The notes beneath the pieces were generated by a model. The model did not search any database and was not told where the DNA came from. It worked only from the letters and a program-made list of their open reading frames with translations. 64,000 nt of DNA from the NCBI GenBank assembly GCA_037034305.1, contig JBAGJY010000009.1, positions 197,595 through 261,594 of the forward strand. Direction: 5' to 3'. Source of the stretch: Streptantibioticus_A sp037034305. GTDB lineage: Bacteria > Actinomycetota > Actinomycetes > Streptomycetales > Streptomycetaceae. The translations under genes and the position numbers were made by a program. Every line of letters begins with the position of its first letter. Within the stretch, counting starts at the first letter, position 1. Of this stretch, positions 15,240 to 23,992 are shown one piece after another.

Positions 15240-16670
15240 ATGGCACGGATCGCGGTAATCGGCGCGGGCATGGGCTCGCTGGCGGCCGCCGCCCGGCTCG
15301 CCACTGGCGGCCACCGGGTGGCGGTCTACGAGCGCGCGCAAACGTACGGCGGCGGCGTCGCCCGGTACGAGCGGGACGGGTTCGCCTTCGACACCGGCCC
15401 CGGTCTCCTCCATCTGCCCGCCGTCTACCGCGACTTGTTCATCAAGACCGGCAAGGAGACTCTGGAGCGCAGCGTCGAGCTGGCCCAGGTGGATCCGTCG
15501 AGCGTGCACCTGCTGGCGGACGGCACGCGGTTCGCGCTGCCCAACGCCTCCCGCGCGGGCGTCATCGCGGCGCTCGACGAGGCGTTCGGCGGCGGAGCGG
15601 GCCAGCGCTGGGGCGAGGTGATGAACAGGGCGCGGGAGGTCTGGGAGGTCACCCGCCGCCCGCTGCTGGAGGACACACTCGCCGCCGACACCGGGCCGCT
15701 GGCACGCGACCCGTACCCGGTCCGGCGGCGCGGCCTGTTCGGTCGCCGCGGCGGCGCGCCCACCATCGCCGAGGTGGGCCGCCGCGAGTTGAAGCACCCC
15801 GGCCTCGCCGCGCTGCTGGCGGGCTATGTGCTGGGGTACGGCTACGATCCGGCCACCGCTCCGGCCAGCGCCGCCGTGCTGCCGTACATGGAGCAGACCT
15901 TCGGCTCCTGGTACGTCGGCGGGGGCCTGCGGGCGCTCGCCGACGCGGTGTTCGAGCGCTGTAGAGCGCGGGGGGTCGAGTTCCACTTCGGCGCCGAGGT
16001 GGCCGAGGTGGTCGAGAAGGACGGCCAGGCGGTGGGGGTGCGGCTCACCGACGGCACGCTGGTGGAGGCCGACACGGTGGTCCGCGGCACTCCCGGTCAA
16101 CCACTGCCGGTGGATCTGGGCCGCTTCACCGTGCTGCTGGCGCTGCGTGGCCCGCGCCCGGCCGGGACCGCGCACCGCACCCTGGTGCACGGTACGGACC
16201 GCCCGCATGACGGCCGCCCGGGCACCCCCGCGCCCACGGTGACGGTGCTGCGGCCCGATGACGCCCGGCTGCGGCCGGACGACGCGCACGAGTCGGTCAC
16301 GCTGACGGTGACCGTGCTCGCGCAGGGGCCGGTGGACTGGACGGCGCCGGGCTACCCGGAGGCGTTCGCCGACCGTGTCATCGAGGCGGCCGAGGCGGCG
16401 GTTCCTGGGTTGCCCGAGCGGATCCTGTGGCGCGAGGTGCGCACTCCGGTGGACACCGAGCGGCTCACCGCCATGCCCGGTGGAGCGGTGCAGGGTCCGG
16501 CGCTGGCCGGGGCGGCGGGGGGGTATCTGCGCATCGGGAACCGCGCCAGGGCCAAGGGCCTCTACCTGGTGGGCGGCTCGGCACATCCCGGCGGGGGCCT
16601 GGCCCACGCCGGGATGTCCGGCGCGATCACCGCCGACCTCATCGCCGGCGGGCCAGGCGGCAGCAGGTAA
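15240..16670 (+). CDS. CrtI-like FAD-dependent oxidoreductase/desaturase
   Basis: A 476-residue protein of the phytoene-desaturase/amine-oxidase fold. An N-terminal dinucleotide-binding motif GAGMGSLAAAARLATGG is followed by the CrtI-like segment FDTGPGLLHLP, and a C-terminal FAD-binding stretch reads LVGGSAHPGGGLAHAGMSG. The start is ATG 15240, with the Rossmann fold directly at the N-terminus; the frame opens at 15216 but that start lacks support. No carotenoid synthesis genes are nearby, so the substrate is unknown. Likely a leaderless transcript. Confidence 0.85.
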   Translation: MARIAVIGAGMGSLAAAARLATGGHRVAVYERAQTYGGGVARYERDGFAFDTGPGLLHLPAVYRDLFIKTGKETLERSVELAQVDPSSVHLLADGTRFALPNASRAGVIAALDEAFGGGAGQRWGEVMNRAREVWEVTRRPLLEDTLAADTGPLARDPYPVRRRGLFGRRGGAPTIAEVGRRELKHPGLAALLAGYVLGYGYDPATAPASAAVLPYMEQTFGSWYVGGGLRALADAVFERCRARGVEFHFGAEVAEVVEKDGQAVGVRLTDGTLVEADTVVRGTPGQPLPVDLGRFTVLLALRGPRPAGTAHRTLVHGTDRPHDGRPGTPAPTVTVLRPDDARLRPDDAHESVTLTVTVLAQGPVDWTAPGYPEAFADRVIEAAEAAVPGLPERILWREVRTPVDTERLTAMPGGAVQGPALAGAAGGYLRIGNRARAKGLYLVGGSAHPGGGLAHAGMSGAITADLIAGGPGGSR

Positions 16671-16719
16671 CCTCCGGTCCGGGTCTGCCCCCGGGGTGCG
16701 GTGCGTCCGAGCCGCCGGG

Positions 16720-16826
16720 CAGCGCCCCGAAGGGGCGCGGGGAACCGCGCGACCAGCCACAACGGCGCCGCAGGCGAGCGACAGCCCAGCTCCGCACCCC
16801 CGGAGCGCCCCGCGGAGTGCGGGAGC
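16720..16826. repeat. Dispersed intergenic repeat, copy B
   Basis: Between two convergent genes. It begins with the hairpin GCGCCCCGAAGGGGCGC and continues GGGGAACCGCGCGACC, AGCCACAACGG, matching the first module of copy A. A second hairpin-like part (CCGCACCCCCGGAGCG / GCGGAGTGCGGGAGCG) probably ends transcription from both sides. Confidence 0.6.
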
Positions 16827-16828
16827 GC

Positions 16829-17623
16829 TCAGTAGCGGTAGGGGTCGTACGGGTCCGTGGGCTGGGGCTGGTCGTGGGCGGGGGGCGCCTGTGGGGGGAT
16901 GTGGGCCTGTTCGGGGTGGTACTCCGGGTTCCAGACGCCGCCGGGCGGCATCTCATAGCCGTACTGCGCGGCGGCGTAAGGATCCTGCGCCGGATAGCCG
17001 TACTCCCCGTACTGCGGATACGCCTGCTGACCGTAGCCGTAGTCCGGCTGCGGCGCGTTGCCGAAGACATCCGGCTCGTACTCGTAGGACGGCTGCTGCT
17101 GCCACCCGTACCCCTCGTAGCCGGTGGCGGTGTGCGGCTGGTAGGCGGCGTACTCCCCCGTGTCGTCCGGCATCGGCATCGGCGAGTACACCTGCGTGCT
17201 CTCCACGCCCTGCGGGTACTCCTCGGTCCCGGTGCCGTACGACTCGAACTCGGCCGTCTCCGCAGCCGGTTCGGGCTGCACCGGCGGCTGCTCCGGCGCC
17301 GCCGGTACCTCACTCGCCGCGGCGCTCCCCGCACCGCGACCGCCCTTGCGGCGGCGGCTGGAGCCGGGCCGCCCACCGAGCGCCCAACCGGCGGCGAAAC
17401 CGCGCCGGTACGACAGCGTGACGAAGGTCTGCCCGACCGCGAACGCCGCCGCGCCCAGGCAGATCACGATCACCGACGGCAGCGCCACGCCCAGGACCAC
17501 GCCGCAGAATCCGCCGAAGGCCAGTAGCCGCCAGCGCAGCCGCGCCTTGTACTGGAGCAGTACCTCGCCCAGCAGCCAGAGCGCCACGACACCGAACGCG
17601 ATGTAGAGCACCGTGTAGCCCAT
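16829..17623 (-). CDS. Membrane protein with Tyr/Gln/Pro-rich low-complexity tail
   Basis: A 264-residue protein I cannot assign to a known function. Two to three hydrophobic segments lie in the first 70 residues, followed by a basic linker (GSSRRRKGGRG). Beyond about residue 110 the tail is disordered-looking and rich in Tyr, Gln, Pro and Gly (repeated YGYG, YPQYGEYGYPAQ). ATG 17623 is preceded by AAAAGGAAG. It lies 59 bases downstream of metF on the same strand. Similar hypothetical proteins occur in other Streptomyces. Confidence 0.75.
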   Translation of the reverse strand: MGYTVLYIAFGVVALWLLGEVLLQYKARLRWRLLAFGGFCGVVLGVALPSVIVICLGAAAFAVGQTFVTLSYRRGFAAGWALGGRPGSSRRRKGGRGAGSAAASEVPAAPEQPPVQPEPAAETAEFESYGTGTEEYPQGVESTQVYSPMPMPDDTGEYAAYQPHTATGYEGYGWQQQPSYEYEPDVFGNAPQPDYGYGQQAYPQYGEYGYPAQDPYAAAQYGYEMPPGGVWNPEYHPEQAHIPPQAPPAHDQPQPTDPYDPYRY

Positions 17624-17682
17624 GCGCGCACTTCCTTTTACCGTTCACCGCCGTCGTACCCCCGGGGCAGCGGATCCGCCCG

Positions 17683-18600
17683 CTACGACCTTCGGTGCAG
17701 ACCGAGATTCTCGTAGATTTCCAGCGATGCCGTGGAGTGGTTCAGGGTAATGAAGTGCAGCCCCGGGATGTCCTCGTCCATCAGCCTGCGGCACATCTCG
17801 CTGGCGAACTCCACACCGATGGCCCGCACCGCCGCCGGGTCGTCCTGGACCGCGAGGATCCGTTCCGCCAGCGCGGGCGGGAACGGGGCGTTGCCCAGTT
17901 GCGAGAAACGCTCGATCTGCCGGACGTTGGTGACCGGCATGATCTCCGGAATGATCGGCGTCTGGCAACCGGCCTTCGCCACCCGGTCGCGCAGCCGCAG
18001 GTAGTCCTCGGCGTCGAAGAACATCTGGGTGATCGCGAAGTCGGCGCCCGCCCGGCACTTCTCCACGAAGTACCGGGTGTCCGACTCCAGGTCGATGGAG
18101 CGCGGATGCATCTCGGTGAAGGCCGCGACGCCCACGCAGAAGTCCCCGGACTCCTTGATCAGCGAGACGAGTTCCGCGGCGTAGCGCAGGCCCTGCGGAT
18201 GCGGGATCCACTCTCCCATCGGGTCGCCGGGCGGGTCGCCGCGGACCGCGAGCATGTTGCGGATTCCGGCGTCCGCGTACTGCCCGATGATGTTGCGCAG
18301 TTCGGCGACCGAGTGGTTGACCGCGGTCAGATGCGCGCACGGGGTGAGCGTGGTGTCGGAGACGATGCGGTCGGTGGCGCGGACCGTTCCCTCACGGGAC
18401 GAGCCGCCCGCGCCGTACGTCACGGATACGAACGTCGGCCGGACGGCCTCGATGCGGCGGATGGCGTCCCAAAGCGTCCGCTCGCCCTTCTCGGTCTTCG
18501 GGGCGGCGAATTCGAAGGAGTACGAGCGCTCGCCGGACGAGAGCAGTTCACGAATGGTGACCGCGCGATCGGTCCTGGTGGAAGAGGTTCCAAGGGCCAT
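17683..18600 (-). CDS. metF: 5,10-methylenetetrahydrofolate reductase
   Basis: Flavoenzyme that reduces methylene-THF to methyl-THF, supplying the methyl group for methionine synthesis. The 305-residue TIM barrel shows the family motifs SFEFAAPKTEKG near residue 28, SVTYGAGGS, LAVRGDPPGDP and, in the C-terminal part, TQMFFDAEDY. A much longer open frame overlaps thiE; the conserved N-terminus and the promoter geometry place the start at ATG 18600. A TAGCCT box lies exactly 7 bases before the ATG and there is no Shine-Dalgarno, so the transcript is probably leaderless. Confidence 0.94.
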   Translation of the reverse strand: MALGTSSTRTDRAVTIRELLSSGERSYSFEFAAPKTEKGERTLWDAIRRIEAVRPTFVSVTYGAGGSSREGTVRATDRIVSDTTLTPCAHLTAVNHSVAELRNIIGQYADAGIRNMLAVRGDPPGDPMGEWIPHPQGLRYAAELVSLIKESGDFCVGVAAFTEMHPRSIDLESDTRYFVEKCRAGADFAITQMFFDAEDYLRLRDRVAKAGCQTPIIPEIMPVTNVRQIERFSQLGNAPFPPALAERILAVQDDPAAVRAIGVEFASEMCRRLMDEDIPGLHFITLNHSTASLEIYENLGLHRRS

Positions 18601-18607
18601 GCCGTTC

Positions 18608-18613
18608 AGGCTA
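18608..18613 (-). promoter_or_regulatory. Probable -10 box (TAGCCT) of leaderless metF
   Basis: On the minus strand TAGCCT is followed by 7 bases and the metF ATG. Confidence 0.55.
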
Positions 18614-18659
18614 ACGGCCAGTACGGACGGTCCGTAACCAGCTTCCGCGATATGAGCGG

Positions 18660-19343
18660 TTATGACGGAGTTCCGTCCGCTCCTCGGACGATCTTGGCCA
18701 GGCGGCCCGCCGCCTCGGCTGGGTCCTGCGCCTCGGTGATCGCCCGGACCACGACGATCCGCCGCGCTCCGGCGGCCAGTACCCGCTCCACGTTGGACAG
18801 GTCGATGCCGCCGATGGCGAACCAGGGCCGTTCGCTGGCCAGCCCCGCCGCGTAGCTCACCAGCGGCAGGCCGGGGGCGTGCCGCCCGGGCTTGGTGGGG
18901 GTGGGCCACACCGGCCCGGTGCAGAAGTAGTCCGCACCGGGCTCGGCGGCGGCCGCGGCCGCTTCGGATTCGGCATGGGTGGAGCGTCCGATGACCACCT
19001 CGTCGCCGAGGATGGCGCGGGCGGCGGGCACCGGCAGGTCGCCCTGCCCGAGGTGCAGCACGTCCGCGCCCACCGCGTGGGCGACGTCCGCCCGGTCGTT
19101 GACCGCCAGCAGCTTGCCGTGCCTGCGGCAGGCCTCCCGGAAGACCGCGAGGTGCTCCAGCTCCTCGGCGGCCTCCATGCCCTTGTCCCGCAGCTGCACG
19201 ATGTCCACGCCGGAGCCGAGGACCGCGTCCAGGAACTCGGGCAGGTCGCCCTGCCGCTTGCGGGCGTCGGTGCACAGGTAGACCCGGGCGTCGGCGAGCT
19301 GCGCGCGCAGCGCGCGCCCGCGGTCCTCGGCGGTGGTGGTCAT
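18660..19343 (-). CDS. thiE: Thiamine-phosphate synthase
   Basis: Joins HMP pyrophosphate and the thiazole phosphate to make thiamine phosphate. The 227-residue TIM barrel has VQLRDKG (about 50), LLAVNDRADVAHAVGADVLHLGQ, GRSTHAESE and GPVWPTPTKPG, all ThiE hallmarks. The ATG at 19343 is preceded by GGGGAGCG. It faces away from the thiOSG cluster and is separated from it by two other genes, so thiamine synthesis is split into two transcription units here; no TPP element is seen upstream of thiE. Confidence 0.93.
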   Translation of the reverse strand: MTTTAEDRGRALRAQLADARVYLCTDARKRQGDLPEFLDAVLGSGVDIVQLRDKGMEAAEELEHLAVFREACRRHGKLLAVNDRADVAHAVGADVLHLGQGDLPVPAARAILGDEVVIGRSTHAESEAAAAAAEPGADYFCTGPVWPTPTKPGRHAPGLPLVSYAAGLASERPWFAIGGIDLSNVERVLAAGARRIVVVRAITEAQDPAEAAGRLAKIVRGADGTPS

Positions 19344-19368
19344 ACGGTGGCGCTCCCCCCGGGTCGGG

Positions 19369-19743
19369 TCAGACGGCGAGCGCCTGGGCGCGGCGCTTCA
19401 CCTCGGTCCCACGATTCTCCCGCAGGGCCTGGGCGGGGGTGCCGGGGAGGGTCGGGTCGGCGGTGAACAGCCACTCCAACGCCTCTTCGTCGGTGAAGCC
19501 GTCGTCCTTGAGCAGCGTCAGCGTTCCGGCCAGGCCCTTGATCACCTTGCCGGTGCCGATGAACTCGGCGGGGACCATCAGGACCCGGTTCTCCCCCCGG
19601 CGGACCGCGATGAGCTGACCCTCCTTGATCAGCTGTCGAACGCGGGTCACTTCGACGTCGAGCCGTTCGGCGGCGTCGGGGAGGGTGAGCCAGGAAGGCA
19701 CGAGGGCGTCAATCTTGGGGTCAATCGACGAGTAACCAGTCAC
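19369..19743 (-). CDS. Rv2175c-type winged-helix DNA-binding protein
   Basis: A 124-residue protein of the Rv2175c family. The winged helix-turn-helix is visible in LTLPDAAERLDVEVTRVRQL (about 19-38) and in VRRGENRVLMVPAEF. A C-terminal domain follows (LLKDDGFTDEEALEWLF). In mycobacteria the homologue sits beside and is phosphorylated by the kinase PknL; here a PASTA kinase gene lies about 4 kb away. I place the start at GTG 19743; a weak CACGCT box 7 bases upstream fits the leaderless pattern. Confidence 0.85.
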   Translation of the reverse strand: MTGYSSIDPKIDALVPSWLTLPDAAERLDVEVTRVRQLIKEGQLIAVRRGENRVLMVPAEFIGTGKVIKGLAGTLTLLKDDGFTDEEALEWLFTADPTLPGTPAQALRENRGTEVKRRAQALAV

Positions 19744-19928
19744 GGGGACAAGCGTGCCATCCCGCACCGACAACCGGTACCCGACTGGTTCCCCCGGGGG
19801 AGGCCCATGGTGTGGTGCCCCTACGAACTGCGTCCGCCGGGGCCGGACCGCCGACTTCAACGTCACCCTTACGGCCGCCCGCCGCTGGGGGCCCGAGGTC
19901 GCGGCTGGTGCGGCGGCGCGCGGCCCGC

Positions 19929-21146
19929 CTACGCGGCGCTGCGGACCGCCGCCTTCAGCGGGATGGCGGGGTCGGCGGCCTCCACCGGGTCCAGTCGGAC
20001 GCCGCGCTCGATCAGCTTGCGGCCCTGGGCCAGGTCTCGGGGGCGGCCCACGGCGAGCAGCGCGACCAGCACGCCGTCCCGCAGCCAGCACACCGACCAC
20101 GCCGCGCCGCCCGGATCGCCGCGCCTCAGCAACTGGTCGGCGGCGGTGTGGTGGCCCGCGTACTGCACGAAGCGCCCGAACTGCTCGGACCAGAAGTACG
20201 GCACCGGGTCGTACGGCTCGTCCTCGCCCAGCAGGTTCGCCGCCGCCGTGCGCGGACCCTGGACCGCGTTGTCCCAGTGGTGGATGAGCAGCCGCTCGCC
20301 GTAGCGGGCGGAGGGGAAGGACGCGCAGTCGCCGACCGCCAGGACACCGGGGACCGAGGTGCGCAGCCGGTCGTCGGCGCGGACCGCCCGCTGCTCGTCC
20401 AGTTCGACGCCGGATCCGGCCAGCCAGCCCGTCGTCGGGCGCGCCCCGATCCCGACCACCACCGCACCGGCGACCAGCCGGGTGCCGTCGCGCAGCAGTA
20501 CGGCGCCGGGTTCCACCCCGGCGACCTCGGTGCCGGTGAGCAGCCGTACTCCGGCCTCCTCGTACCAGTCGCGCATCGGCGCGGAGATCTCGGCGGGCAG
20601 CACCCCGGCCAGTGGTCGCTGCGCGGCCTCGACGACGGTGACCTCGCAGCCGCACTCGCGGGCCGCGGTGGCGAACTCGGCGCCGATCCATCCGGCGCCG
20701 ACCACGACGACCTGGCGCTTGGCGGCCAGCACCGGGCGCAGCGCGTTCGCGTCGTCCAGGGTGCGCAGCATGTGGACGCCCGGCACTCCGGCCGCGCCGG
20801 GCAGCGTCACGGGTTCCGCGCCGGTGGCGATCACCAGCCGGTCGTACGGGAGCGCGCCGCCGGCCGTCACGACCTGCCGCTGCGCGGGGCGCAGGGCGTC
20901 GGCGTGCTGGCCGAGCCGCAGTTCGATGCCGAGTCCGGCGAAGTCCACGTCGAAGGCGGAGCCGTCGGCCGCGCCGAGCAGTACGGACTTCGACAGCGGC
21001 GGGCGGTCGTAGGGGTGGTGCGGTTCCGCGCCGAGCAGGGTGATCGATCCGCTGAATCCGTGCTCGCGCAGCGACACCGCGGTCTGCACTCCGGCCATCC
21101 CGGCCCCGACCACCACGACTCGGCGCACGCTCTGCTCATCCCTCAC
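19929..21146 (-). CDS. FAD-dependent NAD(P)H:ferredoxin reductase-like oxidoreductase
   Basis: A 405-residue pyridine nucleotide-disulfide-type reductase. The FAD-binding motif is VVVVGAGMAGVQTA (about 9-22), the second Rossmann motif is VVVVGAGWIGAEFA, and the C-terminal FAD contact is VPGVLAVGDCA. A PYDRPPLSK segment is typical of the rubredoxin/ferredoxin reductase group. The electron acceptor is not identifiable; no ferredoxin or P450 lies next to it. GTG 21146 is preceded 6 bases upstream by TACCGT, the same box as the carbonic anhydrase, suggesting a leaderless transcript. Confidence 0.88.
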   Translation of the reverse strand: MRDEQSVRRVVVVGAGMAGVQTAVSLREHGFSGSITLLGAEPHHPYDRPPLSKSVLLGAADGSAFDVDFAGLGIELRLGQHADALRPAQRQVVTAGGALPYDRLVIATGAEPVTLPGAAGVPGVHMLRTLDDANALRPVLAAKRQVVVVGAGWIGAEFATAARECGCEVTVVEAAQRPLAGVLPAEISAPMRDWYEEAGVRLLTGTEVAGVEPGAVLLRDGTRLVAGAVVVGIGARPTTGWLAGSGVELDEQRAVRADDRLRTSVPGVLAVGDCASFPSARYGERLLIHHWDNAVQGPRTAAANLLGEDEPYDPVPYFWSEQFGRFVQYAGHHTAADQLLRRGDPGGAAWSVCWLRDGVLVALLAVGRPRDLAQGRKLIERGVRLDPVEAADPAIPLKAAVRSAA

Positions 21147-21189
21147 CCGATCACGGTAGCGCCGTCCGCCGCCGATTCCGCAGCATCGT

Positions 21190-21574
21190 GCGGGGAGATC
21201 CCTGACACACCGTCATGGGTCACCGGCCGGTTCGGCACCACCGGACCACGCCGTGAGGGCCGCTCGCCGCTGCGGCGGATGTTTTTCGGGGGCAAGCCCC
21301 CGAACCTCCCAGGAGCAAGCCCCGGCCCAGCCACGGGGATTCGGGGGCGCGCCCCCAAGACGACAGAGCCTGAGGCCTGCCCCAGAAGCACGGGGTCCGG
21401 GGTCCGCCCCAGAGGAACGGGATCCGGACCCTGCCCCAGAACAAGATCCGCCGCGACGGCGAGCAACCCCACGGCGCGGCCCGGCGGTGCCGAACCCACC
21501 GCGACCCCCGGCAGCCCCCGCCAGAAGCCCCAACCCCATGGGGATCCGGGGGCCACCCCCCGTACCTGACGCAG
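21190..21574. repeat. GC-palindrome-rich divergent intergenic region
   Basis: About 385 bases upstream of the TPP element with no plausible gene. It carries several members of the Streptomyces-style GGGGGC palindrome family: CGGGGGCAAGCCCCCG (21287-21302), GGGGGCGCGCCCCC (21343-21356) and related GGGGTCCGGGGTCCGCCCC-type units. Confidence 0.6.
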
Positions 21575-21580
21575 TAAGGT
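21575..21580 (+). promoter_or_regulatory. Probable -10 box of the thiOSG transcript
   Basis: TAAGGT, placing the transcription start about 21587, just at the 5' edge of the TPP riboswitch. Confidence 0.5.
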
Positions 21581-21590
21581 ACGGGTAAGC

Positions 21591-21683
21591 ACTCGCGGGA
21601 GCCCGGACGTACCGGGCTGAGAGGGCGGCTGAGCGGCCGCCGACCGTACGAACCTGATCCGGGTCATACCGGCGAAGGGAGGA
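21591..21683 (+). ncRNA. TPP riboswitch (THI element)
   Basis: The conserved THI-box elements are present in order: CCGGGCTGAGAG around 21613-21623, a variable GC arm, then ACCTGATCCGGGTCATACCGGCG (about 21652-21674) and AGGGAGG. The last part overlaps the ribosome-binding site of thiO, so TPP binding probably hides the Shine-Dalgarno sequence and shuts off thiOSG translation. Confidence 0.95.
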
Positions 21684-21694
21684 GCGGAACCGTC

Positions 21695-22867
21695 ATGCAC
21701 GTTTCCGGTTGCCCGCCGCAAGGCGACGTACTCGTCATCGGTGGCGGAGTCATCGGCCTGGTCACCGCCTGGCGCGCGGCTCAGCGGGGCCTGCGAACGA
21801 CCGTGGTCGACCCGGCACCGGGCGGTGGCGCCGCCCATGTCGCCGCCGGGATGCTCGCCGCCGTCACGGAACTCCAGTACGGCGAGCAGACCCTGCTGGA
21901 GCTCAACCTGGCCTCCGCGCGCCGCTACCAGTCGTTCGCCGCCGAGCTGACCGAGGCCAGCGGCCTGGACCTGGGCTACCGCCGATGCGGCACCCTCGCG
22001 GTCGCGCTGGACAGCGACGACCGCGCGGTGCTGCGTGAACTGCACGCCTTCCAGCTCTCGCTGGGCCTGGAGTCCGAGTGGATCAGCGGCCGTGACTGCC
22101 GCCGCCTGGAGCCGATGCTGGCCCCCGGAGTGCGCGGCGGACTGCGGGTGGACGGCGACCACCAGGTCGACCCCCGGCGTCTCGCCACCGCCCTGCTGCG
22201 GGCCTGTGAGGGCGCCGGGGTGACCTTCCTCCGCGAACTCGTCGCACGGATCACGGTGGACGGCGACCGGGCCCGCGGCGCGCTACTGCGCGACGGCACG
22301 GCGCTCGCCGCCGAGCACACCGTGCTGGCCGCGGGCAGCCGCAGCGGCAGCGTCGCGGGCCTGCCCGAGCACGTACTGCCCCCGGTGCGGCCGGTGAAGG
22401 GCCAGGTGCTGCGGCTGCGGATCCCCGGGGCGTACGCGCCGTTCCTGTCCAGGACGGTGCGCGGGGTGGTGCGCGGCGGCCACGTCTACCTGGTGCCACG
22501 GGAGAACGGCGAGCTGGTGGTCGGCGCGACCAGCGAGGAGATGGGCTGGGACACCGAGGTCACCGCGGGCGGCGTCTACGAACTGCTGCGGGACGCGCAC
22601 GACCTGGTGCCCGGCATCACCGAACTGCCGCTCGCCGAGACCCTGGCCGGGCTGCGCCCCGGCTCGCCGGACAACGCGCCGCTGCTCGGTCCGAGCGCGC
22701 TGCCCGGACTGCTGCTGGCCACCGGCCACCACCGCAACGGGGTGCTGCTCACCCCGGTCACCGGCGACATCATGGCAGAGGCGCTGACCACCGGCGAAGT
22801 CCCGCCGTACGCCCGCCCGTTCACCCCCGCACGATTCGCGAACGCACTCCAGGAGCAGGCCGTATGA
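21695..22867 (+). CDS. thiO: Glycine oxidase ThiO
   Basis: FAD enzyme oxidising glycine to iminoglycine (dehydroglycine), the C2-N source for the thiazole ring. The 390 residues begin with a Rossmann motif (VLVIGGGVIGLVTAWRAA, about 12-29), followed by GGAAHVAAGMLA and, near the C-terminus, the FAD-contacting GLRPGSPDNAPLLG. ATG 21695 lies 11 bases after the riboswitch GGAGGAG. Its end overlaps thiS (ATGA), so the thiazole genes are co-translated. Confidence 0.93.
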   Translation: MHVSGCPPQGDVLVIGGGVIGLVTAWRAAQRGLRTTVVDPAPGGGAAHVAAGMLAAVTELQYGEQTLLELNLASARRYQSFAAELTEASGLDLGYRRCGTLAVALDSDDRAVLRELHAFQLSLGLESEWISGRDCRRLEPMLAPGVRGGLRVDGDHQVDPRRLATALLRACEGAGVTFLRELVARITVDGDRARGALLRDGTALAAEHTVLAAGSRSGSVAGLPEHVLPPVRPVKGQVLRLRIPGAYAPFLSRTVRGVVRGGHVYLVPRENGELVVGATSEEMGWDTEVTAGGVYELLRDAHDLVPGITELPLAETLAGLRPGSPDNAPLLGPSALPGLLLATGHHRNGVLLTPVTGDIMAEALTTGEVPPYARPFTPARFANALQEQAV

Positions 22868-23064
22868 CCGTCTCGCTGAACGGTGAAGCCCGCGAAGTCC
22901 CCGAAGGGCTCACCCTCGACCGCCTTGTCGCCACCCTGACCACCGCGCACAGCGGGGTGGCCGCCGCCGTCAACGAAACCGTCGTCCCGCGCAGCCGCTG
23001 GACCAGCACCGCGCTCGGCGACGGCGACCGCGTCGAGGTGCTCACCGCGGTCCAGGGGGGCTGA
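22864..23064 (+). CDS. thiS: Sulfur carrier protein ThiS
   Basis: A 66-residue ubiquitin-like protein ending in the required Gly-Gly (TAVQGG), which is thiocarboxylated to carry sulfur to ThiG. ATG overlaps the thiO stop and thiG begins 4 bases after its stop. Confidence 0.95.
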   Translation: MTVSLNGEAREVPEGLTLDRLVATLTTAHSGVAAAVNETVVPRSRWTSTALGDGDRVEVLTAVQGG

Positions 23065-23068
23065 CCAG

Positions 23069-23878
23069 ATGGCCGACGACCTGTTCAAGATCGCCGACAC
23101 CTCCTTCACCTCGCGGCTGATCATGGGCACCGGCGGTGCGCCCAGCCTTGAGGTGCTGGAGCAGGCGCTGCTCGCCTCCGGTACCGAGCTGACCACGGTG
23201 GCGATGCGCAGGCTGGACCCGACCGTGCGCGGCTCGGTGCTGTCGGTGCTGGACAAGCACGGCATCCGGGTGCTGCCGAACACCGCGGGCTGCCACACCG
23301 CCGGGGAGGCGGTGCTGACCGCGCGGCTGGCCCGTGAGGCGCTGGGCACCGACTGGATCAAGCTCGAAGTGGTCGCGGACGAGCGCACGTTGCTGCCGGA
23401 CCCGGTCGAACTGCTCGACGCGGCCGAGACGTTGGTGGACGACGGCTTCGTGGTGCTGCCGTACACCAACGACGATCCGGTGCTGGCCGCCAAGTTGGAG
23501 GACGTGGGGTGCGCGGCGGTGATGCCGCTGGGTTCGCCGATCGGTTCCGGTCTCGGCATCCGCAACCCGTACAACTTCCAGTTGATCACCGAGCGGGCGT
23601 CGGTTCCGGTGATTCTGGACGCGGGTGCGGGCACCGCCTCGGACGCGGCGCTCGCCATGGAGCTGGGGTGCGCCGGGGTGATGCTGGCGTCCGCGGTGAC
23701 CCGCGCGCAGCAGCCGGTCGTGATGGCCGCCGCGATGCGGCACGCGGTGGAGGCGGGGCGGCTCGCCGCCCGGGCCGGGCGGATTCCCCGGCGGCATCAC
23801 GCGGTCGCCTCCTCGCCGCACGAGGGCGTGGCCGCCCTGGATCCGGAACGCCCGGCGTGGGGTGCGGCGGGGGTGTGA
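23069..23878 (+). CDS. thiG: Thiazole synthase
   Basis: Builds thiazole phosphate carboxylate from DXP, ThiS-thiocarboxylate and dehydroglycine. The 269-residue barrel has the active-site lysine in DWIKLE (Lys98), plus NTAGCHTAGEA, PLGSPIGSGLGIRNPYN and the phosphate-binding DAGAGTASDAA. The start is ATG 23069. Last gene of the TPP-controlled unit; GC-rich palindromes in the 114 bases downstream could terminate it before the kinase promoter. Confidence 0.95.
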   Translation: MADDLFKIADTSFTSRLIMGTGGAPSLEVLEQALLASGTELTTVAMRRLDPTVRGSVLSVLDKHGIRVLPNTAGCHTAGEAVLTARLAREALGTDWIKLEVVADERTLLPDPVELLDAAETLVDDGFVVLPYTNDDPVLAAKLEDVGCAAVMPLGSPIGSGLGIRNPYNFQLITERASVPVILDAGAGTASDAALAMELGCAGVMLASAVTRAQQPVVMAAAMRHAVEAGRLAARAGRIPRRHHAVASSPHEGVAALDPERPAWGAAGV

Positions 23879-23979
23879 CGTCCCCGGGGCCGAGGAGCTT
23901 CGCGGGGGCGGCCCCCGGTTCCTCGCTCCCGGGGCGAACCTTGTCGGGGCGAGCTCCCGGTTCGCACAGTCCCACCTCG

Positions 23980-23985
23980 TAAACT
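23980..23985 (+). promoter_or_regulatory. Probable -10 box (TAAACT), leaderless kinase start
   Basis: TAAACT followed by exactly 7 bases and the GTG at 23993. Confidence 0.55.
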
Positions 23986-23992
23986 CCCTTGC

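Noticed and set aside
15240..16670. Carotenoid biosynthesis cluster
   Set aside because: Only a single CrtI-like gene; no phytoene synthase, GGPP synthase or cyclase nearby, so a pigment cluster is not supported.
21190..21574. CRISPR-like array
   Set aside because: The repeats are short GC palindromes of irregular spacing with no constant repeat-spacer unit and no cas genes.
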